A stretch of DNA of 64,000 nucleotides from JASGCL01 sp965262775 (lineage in GTDB: Bacteria > Pseudomonadota > Alphaproteobacteria > JASGCL01), in the NCBI GenBank assembly GCA_965262775.1, contig CBDHFT010000001.1, positions 372,001 to 436,000 of the forward strand, read 5' to 3'. Position 1 is the first letter of the stretch. Each line of letters opens with the position of its first letter. Both the position numbers and the translations under genes were made by a program. The notes beneath the pieces were generated by a model. The model did not search any database. It was given only the letters and a program-made list of their open reading frames with translations, and was not told the DNA's origin. This document shows positions 49,900 through 59,727 of this stretch, piece after piece.

Positions 49900-50514
49900 T
49901 TAATTCAATACGCGCTTGGCGGTTTTTTCTTGCTGTTCTTTTAACGACAACCAATCGCCCCTATCGGCTGCGGAATCTATCAAATGCCGTAGCGCGGTGA
50001 CGGTTTCTTGGTGCAGGGGCAATGTTGCCTGCATCTCTGACGAAGAAACGGTGAATTGCACAAACTCATTATTAAATACCGCTTCGACCTTGTCTATCAA
50101 CAAAGGTTGGTCGCCAAATATTCTTACCAATTCTTCTTGTTTAGGATAATTAACATTAAAATTCTGTTTGGCCAGGGTGTTTTCTTTTTGAAATTCTCGC
50201 GCTTCCTCGCGGCTTGCAACGGGTACCTTCGGGTCAATCACCACTTGCTTTTCAATATTTTCAAACATGTCAGACATTTTTTTATAAAGCCGTTGGGTTA
50301 TCCAAAAACAAAATTCGCGCGATTGGTTGGTGGCGATTTTTAAATTTAAACGGTCTTCGCGCGTGTCGTAACTAACATTAAGCAGGGTGATAAATTCGCG
50401 CCCCGTGGCTTCGCCGCCGCCCGCGCCATCCTCGCCCGAACCGTCGGCTGGCTTGGGGGCCTTTCTGCCATCGGGGGCAACAAATATGGGGGAATTTTTT
50501 TTATCGTCGGCCAT
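49900..50514 (-). CDS. Conserved-looking cytosolic protein of unknown function
   Basis: A 204-residue protein without signal peptide or membrane segment. The first 40 residues are Gly/Asp/Ala-rich and probably disordered; from about residue 42 it has strand-like segments (FITLLNVSYDTREDRLNLKI) and a helix (REFCFWITQRLYKKMSDMF), then VQFTVSSSEMQATLPLHQET. I do not recognise the family. Base composition is like the host genes, so it is probably a vertically inherited gene. It lies 35 bases before the membrane protein gene. Confidence 0.6.
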   Translation of the reverse strand: MADDKKNSPIFVAPDGRKAPKPADGSGEDGAGGGEATGREFITLLNVSYDTREDRLNLKIATNQSREFCFWITQRLYKKMSDMFENIEKQVVIDPKVPVASREEAREFQKENTLAKQNFNVNYPKQEELVRIFGDQPLLIDKVEAVFNNEFVQFTVSSSEMQATLPLHQETVTALRHLIDSAADRGDWLSLKEQQEKTAKRVLN

Positions 50515-50753
50515 AATAAAATATCATTTTCTATAATTTAGCTAAAGGCGAGATGAGTAATAGGCTAGGCGAGACAAGGCAGGAGAAATGCAGGGCATAT
50601 TTCATAAAACAATGATTAATAATTATTATTTTCAAATTTCTTTATCCCGTTTATTTTGGTGAAGGGTTACCCACCCCTTTACTTGATTTGCTACATGCCC
50701 AATTTGAAGCCAAGCAACATTTTACCGTGAAATACGACTGTTGCTAACATAGT

Positions 50754-51992
50754 TTATTTTTGCCATTTTATCAAGCCGTGTTTTTTTTTGCCAACCGACA
50801 GTTTGATGGCTTGGTCGGGTTGAAAATTCTCTTCGCCCAACATTAAAAAAACCTCGCCCACCGCTTCATCATTCAATTTTACCCCGCCTTGTTCTATCAA
50901 ACGCCGTGCCTCCGAATTGCTGTCGGCAAAACCAATATTCTTAATAACCTCCAACAGGCCCGTTTTTTGTGCCAGGTTAAGGGTAGGCAGGTTGTCATCG
51001 CTCGCGCCATTTTGAAAAACATTGGCGGCGGTTATGGCGGCTTGTTTGGTGGCGTCCGCCCCATGGCATAGGGTGGTGACGGCGTCGGCCAGGATTTTTT
51101 TTGCTTCGTTAATTTCCTGCCCTTGCAATTTTTCCAAACGGGCAATTTCGTCGAGGGGTAATTCGGTAAATAGTTTTAAGAATCGCCCCACATCGGCGTC
51201 GTTGACATTGCGCCAAAATTGCCAGAAATCATAAACGGGCAACTTCTCCACATTTAACCACACTGCGCCGCTGGCGGTTTTGCCCATTTTTGCCCCCGTG
51301 GCGGTGGTCAGCAAGGGGCAGGTTACGCCAAAAACATCCGCGCTGTTAACGCGCCGCGTCAGGTCAATTCCCATGACGATATTGCCCCATTGGTCCGCGC
51401 CGCCCATTTGCAAAACGCAATCATGCTGTTTGTTCAGCATCATGAAATCATAAGATTGCAACACCATGTAATTAAATTCTAAAAAAGACAAATTCTGTTC
51501 GCGGCTTAAACGCGACTTCACCGAATCCATCTGCAACATTTTGTTGACCGAAAAATATTTGCCAACATCGCGCAACATATCGATATAGGGCAAGGTGGTT
51601 AGCCAATCGGCATTGTTAAGCATCAACGCGCGGTCATGAGAAAAATCGATGTATTTATCAAAAATTTTTTTGATACCCGTGATATTATCGGCAATGTCGC
51701 CTGTGGTTAGCATTTGACGGGCTTCGTCTTTGCCCGACGGGTCGCCGATAAGGCTGGTGCCGCCGCCCATTAAAACTATCGGCTTGCCACCCGTTTTTTG
51801 CAACCAACGCAACATCATGATGGTGGTCAGCGAACCAACATGCAACGAAGATGCGGTGGCGTCAAACCCAATATAGCCCGTGCGATTTTTATCTTGCTTG
51901 AGGATGGAATCAAGTGCCGCCAAGTCGGTGGCTTGATGCAAGAAACCCCGTTCGGTTAAGGTGTGTAGAAATTCAGATAGCGGTGTAGACAT
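50754..51992 (-). CDS. tyrS: Tyrosyl-tRNA synthetase
   Basis: A 412-residue class I synthetase. The HIGH-like motif appears as SLHVGSLTTIMML (about residues 49-61), GGGTSLIGDPSGKD and the tyrosine/tRNA-binding QMGGADQWGNI follow, and the KMSKS-like motif reads KMGKT (about 234). The C-terminal S4-like domain includes SEARRLIEQGGVKLND. The length is typical of bacterial TyrS. It is separated from the upstream transglycosylase by 22 bases, on the same strand. The start is the ATG at 51992. Confidence 0.97.
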   Translation of the reverse strand: MSTPLSEFLHTLTERGFLHQATDLAALDSILKQDKNRTGYIGFDATASSLHVGSLTTIMMLRWLQKTGGKPIVLMGGGTSLIGDPSGKDEARQMLTTGDIADNITGIKKIFDKYIDFSHDRALMLNNADWLTTLPYIDMLRDVGKYFSVNKMLQMDSVKSRLSREQNLSFLEFNYMVLQSYDFMMLNKQHDCVLQMGGADQWGNIVMGIDLTRRVNSADVFGVTCPLLTTATGAKMGKTASGAVWLNVEKLPVYDFWQFWRNVNDADVGRFLKLFTELPLDEIARLEKLQGQEINEAKKILADAVTTLCHGADATKQAAITAANVFQNGASDDNLPTLNLAQKTGLLEVIKNIGFADSNSEARRLIEQGGVKLNDEAVGEVFLMLGEENFQPDQAIKLSVGKKKHGLIKWQK

Positions 51993-52014
51993 TGTTTATG
52001 CTGTGCAAAATATA

Positions 52015-53661
52015 TTAAGGTTGCAAATTGCTATCGCGGTTAAGAATAGTCACCAATTCTTTGCTGGGGTAGCCATCGGCAATCATGCCATGGTCGTCCT
52101 GGTATTTTTGTATGGCTTGGCGGGTGCTGGGCCCCAACACGCCATCGGGCGTTTTATCTTTATCCAAATAATTAAGTTGTTGCAAATTCTTTTGGATAGC
52201 TACCATCTCATCCGTTTGCCAATCGGGGATATTGGGGTTGATAACGATAGGGGCGGTCAGGCGACCGCTGATATAATCCGCCAGCAAACCAACCGACAGA
52301 GCAAAGAAATTGGAATTGTTCCATTTTTTAATGACAGAAAAATTATTTTCGACCAAAAAAATTGGGCCTTGCGCCGACATGGGAATAACCACGGTGGCTT
52401 GATAGAAAAAATGGTCGGGGATAAGATTGTCGTTGCTGTCTTTAACACCCAATGTCCGCCAATAATGGAAGGAGCGCGTCGCCTTATCATTGATGTCGCG
52501 ATAAGGAAAACCACTGGGCAGGGTCACAATCTGTCCCCAATAATTTTTTTGGTCCCAACCCAATTGTGATACAAAATTGGCGGTGGAAAAAATAATATCG
52601 GCGGGGGTATGCCACAGGTCGCGCACCCCGTCGCCGTCGCCGTCGACCGCATATTGTAAATAGGTTGACGGCATGAATTGCACCTGGCCCATGGCGCCAG
52701 CCCACGAACTTAAAAAACCCGACCGCACAAAGGAAGCGTCAAAATGATTCTTGTCGATAATTTTCAACGCCGAAATTAATTCGTTGATAAAAAATTCGCG
52801 GCGTCGCCCTTCAAAAGCCAAAGTCGCCAGGGTTAAAACACTGGGGGTTCGCCCCATGTTTTCACCAAAGGTGCTTTCCAAAGCCCAAAATGCCAAAATA
52901 ATTTCGCGTGGCACGCCATATTTTTTTTCTGCGGCTTCTAACAAATCTTTATGTTTAAGCGCATAATCTTTGCCGCGGGCGATACGTTCGGCCGTTACCG
53001 TGCGATTAAAATAAGTGCGAAAGCTTAAAATAAATTCACCCTGCGCCCTATCCTTGGCAATGCTCGCCGCCAAGGGTGTTTTCAAAGTTAGCAGGTATTT
53101 GTCGATGGTGGCCTGCTCCACCCCTTCCTTACGCGCGCGTGATGCCACGGTCTGCAAAAACTCGGCGAAGGAAGCCGTAGCGGGTGTTTTATTTTCAGCA
53201 TTGGTTGCCGCGGGGGTTTGTGAATTTTGTGGTTGGTTGGTGGCTGGCTTTGAGCTTGGATTATCGGTTGGATTACCTGAGGTTGATGGTTTAACCAAGG
53301 GGGTGACAAGGGGTGTGACAAGGGGTGCCACAAGTGGCGCGGTAGAGGATGAAGCGGGTTTAGCCTTACCCGAAGGTTCGGTTTTTTTCTTGTTGGGCGA
53401 AACGGTTTTTTTTGCTGGCGCGACGGGCGGTTTTTTTATTTTTTTATTTTTTGCCTCGGGGTTGGCTTGCTTCGACTTATCTAATGTTGCGGGGCTGGCA
53501 TTTTGCGCCATGATTGCGATGGGCGCGGTATTTATTTTTGGTTGAGAATAATTGCGGCTTTCACGCCCATTGGCTACGGTGTCGGCCTGCGCATCCATGG
53601 TGGCAATGGTCAGCGCGCTGGTAAGGATTATTTTTTGACCGACAGAGAATATCTTGCGCAT
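52015..53661 (-). CDS. MltB-family lytic murein transglycosylase with peptidoglycan-binding domain
   Basis: A 548-residue periplasmic enzyme. An N-terminal signal peptide (about residues 8-27) leads to a 130-residue low-complexity Pro/Lys/Thr-rich linker with tandem TPLV units. The catalytic domain follows (about 165-440), with the catalytic glutamate in FWALESTFGENMGR (near residue 262), SSWAGAMGQVQFMPSTYLQ and GDGDGVRDLW. A C-terminal peptidoglycan-binding domain (DGVLGPSTRQAIQKYQDDHG) ends the protein. It cleaves glycan strands to anhydro-muropeptides. It is a chromosomal housekeeping enzyme, not a phage endolysin. Confidence 0.92.
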   Translation of the reverse strand: MRKIFSVGQKIILTSALTIATMDAQADTVANGRESRNYSQPKINTAPIAIMAQNASPATLDKSKQANPEAKNKKIKKPPVAPAKKTVSPNKKKTEPSGKAKPASSSTAPLVAPLVTPLVTPLVKPSTSGNPTDNPSSKPATNQPQNSQTPAATNAENKTPATASFAEFLQTVASRARKEGVEQATIDKYLLTLKTPLAASIAKDRAQGEFILSFRTYFNRTVTAERIARGKDYALKHKDLLEAAEKKYGVPREIILAFWALESTFGENMGRTPSVLTLATLAFEGRRREFFINELISALKIIDKNHFDASFVRSGFLSSWAGAMGQVQFMPSTYLQYAVDGDGDGVRDLWHTPADIIFSTANFVSQLGWDQKNYWGQIVTLPSGFPYRDINDKATRSFHYWRTLGVKDSNDNLIPDHFFYQATVVIPMSAQGPIFLVENNFSVIKKWNNSNFFALSVGLLADYISGRLTAPIVINPNIPDWQTDEMVAIQKNLQQLNYLDKDKTPDGVLGPSTRQAIQKYQDDHGMIADGYPSKELVTILNRDSNLQP

Positions 53662-53725
53662 GATATTTATATATTAAGAAAGAAATAATAATCAAAGTGA
53701 AGGGTAGCTTATTTGTTAGCAGATA

Positions 53726-54859
53726 TTATGCCAAGCGGATAGCTTTTATCGGCAAAACCTCACCCGCCATGAATGGCACAATTCCTGTCGCGCTGTTGGC
53801 AATATTGATAATCTCGGGCACTTGCCATTCTTGTTGCGTGATGGCAATTTTTCCGCGGGCTGCAGCCGTGGAATCAGCACCCTTGTTAAGGGCAAAAAAA
53901 TCAGCACCATGGTTGCACAAAAAATTTTCCAAGGCCGATATTTTGTTGGCTTCTTGAAAAGCAAGGTAGTAGGCCTCCACCGCCACGGGGGCCGAAAAAA
54001 TACCCGCGCAACCGCAATCTGATTCTTTTTTATCGCGGGCGTGCGGCGCGCTGTCGGTGCCACCATAAACGCGGGGGAATCCGCTGGTTGCTAATTCTAA
54101 TAATGCTTCGCGGTCGGCGGCGCGTTTGGCAACGGGCAAACAATAATGGTGCGGGTTCAATCCCGCAACCGATGCGCCGCCAGTTTTTTTATAAAACATG
54201 GCATTACGGTCGATTAACAAATGGTGGGCGGTGATGCTGGCGCCGACATTATTGCCCGCGGCGCGTAAGAAATTAACGGCGTGGCGGGTGGTGATATGCT
54301 CCATCGATATTTTCAAGCCAGGAAATTTTTCTAATAACCAAGTCAACGCCCCTTCGATAAAAACTTTCTCGCGGTCAAAAATATCGATAGGCCTGTTATC
54401 TTTACCACGGCCCACCGCTTCACCATGGATAAGCAATGGAATCTTTGCCTGCTCCATGGCTTGCAAAACGGGCGTCATGGCAACCATATCGTCGATGCCT
54501 TGTTCGCTGTTGGTGGTGGCGCCCTTGGGATAATATTTGATGGCAAAGAATTTTTTGGCCTTATAATCGGCGATGATTTGTTCGGGGTTCATGCTGGCGT
54601 GCAAATATAATGTCATCAGGGGGGTGAAGTCCGGCCCCTCTTGCCCCTGGGTCAGGTTTTGGGTGATAATAGCCTTATAATCCTGCGCCATGTCGCCGCT
54701 GGTAATGGGCGGGACAAGGTTGGGCATGATGGTGGCCCGCCCAAAAATATCGGCAGAAAAAGATAAAATGGAGGATAACATATCACCCGATCTGCCATTT
54801 TGCCTAAGATGCAAATGGAAATCATCGGGGCGGGGCAGGGTTAGAAGAACGCGGGGCAT
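53726..54859 (-). CDS. pyrC: Dihydroorotase
   Basis: A 377-residue class II PyrC of pyrimidine synthesis, closing carbamoyl-aspartate to dihydroorotate. The metal-binding start PDDFHLHLRQNG, MPNLVPPITSG, the carboxylated lysine region FAIKYYPKGATTNSEQGI, LLIHGEA, MEHITTRHAV, ASITAHHLLIDRN and GGTDSAPHARDKKE are all present. The length is slightly above E. coli PyrC (348), due to a longer C-terminus. It is on the same strand as the transglycosylase, 64 bases upstream. Confidence 0.95.
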   Translation of the reverse strand: MPRVLLTLPRPDDFHLHLRQNGRSGDMLSSILSFSADIFGRATIMPNLVPPITSGDMAQDYKAIITQNLTQGQEGPDFTPLMTLYLHASMNPEQIIADYKAKKFFAIKYYPKGATTNSEQGIDDMVAMTPVLQAMEQAKIPLLIHGEAVGRGKDNRPIDIFDREKVFIEGALTWLLEKFPGLKISMEHITTRHAVNFLRAAGNNVGASITAHHLLIDRNAMFYKKTGGASVAGLNPHHYCLPVAKRAADREALLELATSGFPRVYGGTDSAPHARDKKESDCGCAGIFSAPVAVEAYYLAFQEANKISALENFLCNHGADFFALNKGADSTAAARGKIAITQQEWQVPEIINIANSATGIVPFMAGEVLPIKAIRLA

Positions 54860-55120
54860 ATATGATAATACCTAATACTCATCTCATAGCCGATAATCGT
54901 GGCAACAGCAACGGAGGCTTTGTGGGCAATTTTTTCGCCGTTTGCGGGTGGTGGCGATTTTTTAAAAAATATAATAATCAATATTAATCAATTTAAAATT
55001 GTATAAATGGTTTTTTGAATTATATTATTAATTAAAATTTTTTATTGCAAAAATAATTTTGTCTACCTATATAATTATACTTTGTTAAAATTCAAATACA
55101 TAGGAGGTATATCAATATCA

Positions 55121-55540
55121 ATGTTATTAGTAAAAACAAAAATTGGAAAAAGCACCATGCCAAACGGCGGTTATGGTTTATTCGCAGACCAATTTATTCC
55201 CCAAGGAACAAAGGTTTGGGAATTTGACAAGCAATTTGACATTATATTTACAAAAGAGGAAGTGGAGGGGATGAGCGAATTGAAGAAAAAATATATACAC
55301 CTTACCGCGTATTTTTCTATACCGCTTGACTTATGGATATGTTCCCTTGACAATACCCGTTTCACCAACCATTCTGATAATCCCAACATGATGATAGATC
55401 CTCGGTCGCTTTCGTGGGGGGGAGGGGATGGATATTCTATCGCCATCAGGGATATTCAATTAGGCGAAGAATTATTTGATAATTATAAAGAAGTATATCC
55501 TTCTAGCGTTTTGCAAAAACACCATAAAGAAATTATATAA
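55121..55540 (+). CDS. SET-domain protein (lysine methyltransferase-like)
   Basis: About 139 residues, chosen from the ATG at 55121 behind an AGGAGGT ribosome site; an earlier in-frame TTG at 55082 is less likely. The SET signature is clear: NGGYGLFADQFIPQGTKVWE near the start, CSLDNTRFTNHSDNPNMM with the NHS element, and AIRDIQLGEELFDNYKE at the end. SET proteins transfer methyl groups from SAM to protein lysines; single-domain bacterial forms are of unknown target. It is AT-rich and framed by AT-rich intergenic DNA, so probably acquired. No chromatin-like partner is visible. Confidence 0.85.
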   Translation: MLLVKTKIGKSTMPNGGYGLFADQFIPQGTKVWEFDKQFDIIFTKEEVEGMSELKKKYIHLTAYFSIPLDLWICSLDNTRFTNHSDNPNMMIDPRSLSWGGGDGYSIAIRDIQLGEELFDNYKEVYPSSVLQKHHKEII

Positions 55541-55562
55541 AAAATTTCTTTTCTTATATAAT
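55532..55562. terminator. AT-only inverted repeat between convergent genes
   Basis: Arms ATTATATAA and TTATATAAT pair perfectly around 13 bases and overlap the SET-gene stop. It lies between convergent genes and might act as a weak bidirectional terminator, but the stem has no GC pairs. Confidence 0.4.
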
Positions 55563-55569
55563 AGTATCA

Positions 55570-56175
55570 TCAAGAAGGAATCGATGTTCTTGCGGTAAAA
55601 AAAGTTTTTTTAATTATGGGTATAATCCCGATTAAGAAGCAGGCTATGGCCGCATATAAATAAAAAATGAATGCGTATGTGTCTGCTGTAGAATATAGGA
55701 CAGAAATCGCAAAACCAACGGCATCAAGCAGCCATGGGCCGATAGGTTCGTGGTCTGGATGCTTCCAAGATTTTTTAATTGTTGGGTACGCGGCGCATAT
55801 ATCACCAATAATTCCGCCAATCAAAAGCACCAATGGTTTATCTACAAAAAAATATAAAATAACTGTAATTGCAATCAGTCCTAATATTATCTTCACCTCA
55901 TTTTTATTAACCTCTTCCTTTACTGATTTATTGAAAACAGCAATGAAGAAAATCGTCAAAGGTAAAATAAAATATAAAAGCGACGTGGCCAAATGGATTT
56001 TGTCCCCGTCTTTGTTGTTTAGAACAAGCGACAAAAAAATCACCCCATTTATTATAGAAACCAACAGCCAACTAAAGGCCGATGGCTTTTTTGCTTCGGT
56101 AAATATTGTGACAATATACCAAATATTCGCCACAATAATTATGAAAAGCGAGCTTAAAAATAATAAATTCATCAT
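55570..56175 (-). CDS. Small polytopic membrane protein, PQ-loop-like
   Basis: A 201-residue protein with about six to seven hydrophobic segments. The elements KKPSAFSWLLVSIINGVIFL and GDICAAYPTIKKSWKHPDHE have the Ser/Pro-helix and P-T-I-x-K-x-W pattern seen in small bacterial PQ-loop or SWEET-like transporters. The match is by eye and not decisive. The AT-rich composition matches the convergent SET gene; both might have entered together. It is otherwise without context. Confidence 0.6.
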   Translation of the reverse strand: MMNLLFLSSLFIIIVANIWYIVTIFTEAKKPSAFSWLLVSIINGVIFLSLVLNNKDGDKIHLATSLLYFILPLTIFFIAVFNKSVKEEVNKNEVKIILGLIAITVILYFFVDKPLVLLIGGIIGDICAAYPTIKKSWKHPDHEPIGPWLLDAVGFAISVLYSTADTYAFIFYLYAAIACFLIGIIPIIKKTFFTARTSIPS

Positions 56176-56459
56176 GTTTACTATTAATAATTCTACTTAA
56201 AGAAATCAAGATTAATATTTAGCTCATAAGTTGTGGCGAGATGCAGTGTCAGAAAGGTTTTGGTCTATAATAGGCGAAGGTGAAGTATGGTTTATGCTTT
56301 TTTATATGAAATGGTTTCGTATAGAACATATAAAACTGCGGGGGCAAGCCTTCAAGTTGTCATTTTTTTCTTATTACGACCAAAAATGACGCTTACAAGA
56401 TATTATACGCGTCTTAATCGAATTATAATTAATGCAACAATTTTATAAGGAAATATATA

Positions 56460-56546
56460 TGGTGCGGGCGGAGGGAATTGAACCCACACTCTCCAAAGAG
56501 AACCAGATTTTGAGTCTGGCGCGTCTACCAGTTCCGCCACGCCCGC
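56460..56546 (-). tRNA. tRNA-Leu (CAA), CCA encoded
   Basis: An 87-base type II tRNA on the minus strand. The acceptor GCGGGCG pairs with CGCCCGC, the anticodon loop CTCAAAA gives CAA, and the long variable arm (TTCTCTTTGGAGAG) marks it as a leucine species. The T loop GGTTCAATTCC and CCA end are present. Confidence 0.94.
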
Positions 56547-56819
56547 CGAGAAACAACGCCGTAAATATGCTTACAGGTTGTAGGTCAAATTAAATAAGCC
56601 AAAGGCATAAGAAAATCAAGCGATAAAAAACTTGCCTGCTTGCGGTATTTTCTTTATAGTGGGTTTGCTATAGTAGTAAAATGTGAAACAAGTTAAGCAT
56701 TTACTGACGGGCGCAATAGCAAAATTTGGATTATGAAATACCATAGAATTAATCGACATAGGTAATGCCAAGCGAATATAGTTACAGCGCGGATATAAGG
56801 ACATAGAGGGGTGTTGACA

Positions 56820-57530
56820 ATGACAACAAATAGGGCAACAAAAATAAGCGATAATGGCAACGATGGTCGCACCGTATCCTTCACCCAAATGAAGGATGGC
56901 ACAAAGCAAGATTATGAAATGCTTCGCCAATTGGAAGCACCACATAATGCCTTGACCGCCGACCGCATATTGCGCGAATTAAAAATGGCGCAGGACGAAA
57001 CATTCCATGGTTATAAAATAACGCGGCTTGACCATGCCTTGCAATCGGCGACGCGCGCGGTGCGCGATGGCGCCGACGATGATTGGGTGGTGGCGGCCCT
57101 CATCCACGATATTGGCGATGGTTTGGCACCCCAGAATCATGATCGTTTTGCCGCCGAAATACTCCGCCCCTTCGTCCGTGAAGAAGTAGCCTGGACGATT
57201 GAACATCATGGCGCCTTTCAAATGGTTTATTACGCCCACCATTATGACGGTTGGAATCAATATGAACGCGAAAAATATAAAGATAGCATCTATTACCAAA
57301 CTTGCGTTGATTTTTGTGAAAGATGGGATCAGGCATCGTTTGACCCTGATTATACTGCGGAATCGTTGGATTATTTTGAAGGGGCGGTGCGTCGCGTTTT
57401 TGCGCGCAAAGCCTACGACAAAGATATTATCCAGGAAGGGACTGTTTTGGGTTTATCGCCAAAACAAAAAACCATTCAGAAAAATCATTTATATAGGATA
57501 AACCAAAATGAAAAGACAATTACGGACTAA
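56820..57530 (+). CDS. HD-domain protein, PhnZ-like
   Basis: About 236 residues with an HD metal site: RLDHALQSATRA, AALIHDIGDGLAPQNHDRFA and TIEHHGAFQMVYYAHH. This arrangement resembles PhnZ and related diiron oxygenases that cleave 2-hydroxyphosphonates, and also inositol-oxygenase-like proteins. The exact substrate is not shown by sequence and no phosphonate genes are adjacent. The ATG at 56820 was preferred to an in-frame GTG at 56811. It overlaps the outer-membrane protein gene by 23 bases, suggesting co-expression. Confidence 0.75.
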   Translation: MTTNRATKISDNGNDGRTVSFTQMKDGTKQDYEMLRQLEAPHNALTADRILRELKMAQDETFHGYKITRLDHALQSATRAVRDGADDDWVVAALIHDIGDGLAPQNHDRFAAEILRPFVREEVAWTIEHHGAFQMVYYAHHYDGWNQYEREKYKDSIYYQTCVDFCERWDQASFDPDYTAESLDYFEGAVRRVFARKAYDKDIIQEGTVLGLSPKQKTIQKNHLYRINQNEKTITD

Positions 57531-58413
57531 TATTGTAAACACCCTAACCGCACGCGCTTTTATATTATTCACCAGTTCTTTGTTAGTAACCCAGCCAGCC
57601 TGGGCCCAGGAATCGCAACCACAGCGACAATTGCAACCACAGCAACAATTGCAGGAATCACAATCCCAGCAACAGCAAGAACAAATCATCACCCAAACCA
57701 AAAAAACCGAGGATGGTAAAACATCTATCAGGGTGAAGATTAACATGCCCAAGGATCAAGTCATTAGGACCAAGATTCAAGGAACCGAGCAAGAAATTTC
57801 TAGGGAATATTACAATAGCAATTTTTTGTTTAACAAAATTAATGGAAAAATTTTTGTAAACGCGGGTGGTGGTTTTTTCTACCACCAAACGAACATCCAA
57901 ACTTGGACAGGCTCAACCATCAGCTCCCTACAGACCGCTGGCTTTGCCTTTGGTGCGTCAACTGGTTATGAACATGCTTCGGGCTTTGGGCTTAGCTTTG
58001 ATTACCTTGGCTTTTACAAAACTTGGCGTCACCAATTGCTTGTTTCGGATGGCACACCTAAGGAATTTACATTCGTCAATTGGTCACATATTATCAGCCT
58101 TACCCCGACCTATAGAATCGGGTTTGGTATAACAAAATATATCGGCATGAAATTTGGCTTTGGCCTTGGGTTGATGATACCGAACTTGCAAGTGACGGTT
58201 AACAATGTCAAACAAAATTTTAAGGGTAGTATTGGCTGGGTTATGTTGCCCACCGTATCTATTGAATATGACAATGGTATTTTCCATAGCGACCTTACGG
58301 GTAAGTATATCTATGCTTTTAATGATATTACTTATGGTAATGATGCTGGCAGCCGCACCAAAGCGGGCGAAGTTGGGTTTTATGCGGGCGTCGGGCTTGG
58401 GTTGAATTTTTAA
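57508..58413 (+). CDS. Outer-membrane beta-barrel protein
   Basis: A 301-residue secreted protein. A signal peptide ends near residue 33 (PAWAQ), followed by a Gln/Pro-rich repeat (QPQRQLQPQQQLQ and similar) and a charged stretch. From about residue 100 it has alternating aromatic/glycine strands (FVNAGGGFFYH, FAFGASTGYEHA, FGLSFDYLGFY, MKFGFGLGLMI) and ends in phenylalanine (GVGLGLNF), the pattern of an outer-membrane barrel with a C-terminal Bam signal. It is perhaps an eight-stranded OmpA-like barrel. The function is unknown. Confidence 0.75.
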   Translation: MKRQLRTNIVNTLTARAFILFTSSLLVTQPAWAQESQPQRQLQPQQQLQESQSQQQQEQIITQTKKTEDGKTSIRVKINMPKDQVIRTKIQGTEQEISREYYNSNFLFNKINGKIFVNAGGGFFYHQTNIQTWTGSTISSLQTAGFAFGASTGYEHASGFGLSFDYLGFYKTWRHQLLVSDGTPKEFTFVNWSHIISLTPTYRIGFGITKYIGMKFGFGLGLMIPNLQVTVNNVKQNFKGSIGWVMLPTVSIEYDNGIFHSDLTGKYIYAFNDITYGNDAGSRTKAGEVGFYAGVGLGLNF

Positions 58414-58577
58414 ACTCTGGCCTTTTGTAAGCATAGGTAATCCTCAACCAATATTTGTTAAATAAAATAATAAATATATAAGTTCGCTTGACTCAAACCT
58501 TATTATTTTGCTAGGGTGCCAGGCAACATATATAACAATATATTTTATATATAATAAAATTAAAGGGGAGAATTACC

Positions 58578-59690
58578 ATGCTCATCGGTTGTCCAAAAGA
58601 AATTAAAAATAATGAATATCGCGTCGGTATTACCGTGGGTAGTGCCGCCGAATATATCCACCAAGGCCACCAAGTCATGATTGAAAAGGGCGCGGGTTTG
58701 GGCGTCGGTTACAGCGACGAAGAATACAAAGCGGTGGGTTGCCAAATCATTGCCACGGCCGACGAAATTTTTCAAAAAGCCGACATGATAGTCAAGGTGA
58801 AAGAACCCCAAGCGGTTGAAACCAAGAAATTACGCAAAGGGCAAATCCTTTATACCTACCTACATTTGGCGGCCGAGGAAACCTTGACCCGCGAATTGTT
58901 GGCGGCGGGTTGCATCGGCATTGCCTATGAAACCGTGACCGATAGAAATAATCGTCTGCCCTTGCTCGCCCCAATGAGCGAGGTTGCAGGTCGCATGTCG
59001 ATTCAAGTTGCAGCCCATTGTTTAGAAAAACGCCAAGGCGGTTCGGGCGTGTTGTTGGGCGGCGTGTCGGGCGTGTTGCCCGCGAAGGTTACCGTTATCG
59101 GCGGCGGCGTGTCGGGCACGGCGGCGGCGCGTATGGCGCTTGGTTTGGGGGCGGATGTTACTATTTTTGACCGCAACGGCGAACGCCTTTCTTACCTTGA
59201 TGATGTTTTTGGGCCGCGTTTAAAAACTGCCTATTCGACCAAGGGCGAATTGGAATATGCCATAAAACATTCTGACGTGGTTATTGGCGCGGTGCTTATC
59301 CCTGGGGCGAAGGCTCCTAAATTGGTGACCAAGGCCATGTTGAAAACCATGCGTAAAGGTTCGGTGTTGGTGGATATTGCCATCGACCAGGGGGGTTGTT
59401 TTGAAACATCAAAACCAACTTCTCACCAAGAGCCCATTTATGAAGTGGATGGTATTATTCATTATTGCGTTACCAACATGCCAGGGGCGGTGGCAAGAAC
59501 ATCGGCTCATGCCCTAAACAACGCCACCTTGCCTTTTGGCTTGGCGATTGCAAAAAAAGGTTGGAAGCAAGCCCTAAAAGATGACAAACATCTTCTCAAC
59601 GGGTTAAATGTTTGCGAAGGAAAAGTAACATACAAGGCGGTTGCCGACCAATTTGGTTTGCCCATGACCGACCCCATGTCAGTGTTATAA
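58578..59690 (+). CDS. ald: Alanine dehydrogenase
   Basis: A 370-residue NAD-dependent enzyme that reversibly deaminates L-alanine to pyruvate. The start MLIGCPKEIKNNEYRVGI is diagnostic; KVKEPQ, TYLHLAAE, LAPMSEVAGRMSIQVAAH and the nucleotide-binding VTVIGGGVSGTAAARMALGLGA follow. VLVDIAIDQGGCFETSKPT and MPGAVARTSAHALNNATLP are further Ald signatures. A strong AAAGGGGAG ribosome site precedes the ATG. It has its own intergenic region on both sides. Confidence 0.97.
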   Translation: MLIGCPKEIKNNEYRVGITVGSAAEYIHQGHQVMIEKGAGLGVGYSDEEYKAVGCQIIATADEIFQKADMIVKVKEPQAVETKKLRKGQILYTYLHLAAEETLTRELLAAGCIGIAYETVTDRNNRLPLLAPMSEVAGRMSIQVAAHCLEKRQGGSGVLLGGVSGVLPAKVTVIGGGVSGTAAARMALGLGADVTIFDRNGERLSYLDDVFGPRLKTAYSTKGELEYAIKHSDVVIGAVLIPGAKAPKLVTKAMLKTMRKGSVLVDIAIDQGGCFETSKPTSHQEPIYEVDGIIHYCVTNMPGAVARTSAHALNNATLPFGLAIAKKGWKQALKDDKHLLNGLNVCEGKVTYKAVADQFGLPMTDPMSVL

Positions 59691-59727
59691 TTTGTCGTTG
59701 TTATAATTTTTGATTGATATAAAAAGC

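Noticed and set aside
52015..53661. Lytic transglycosylase considered as the lysis enzyme of the phage-derived particle
   Set aside because: It is a typical MltB-type envelope enzyme with signal peptide and peptidoglycan-binding domain, 25 kb away, with no LexA box seen in front of it.
57199..57501. Alternative plus-strand frame inside the HD-domain gene
   Set aside because: It lies wholly within a gene with a clear metal-binding HD motif and has no support of its own.
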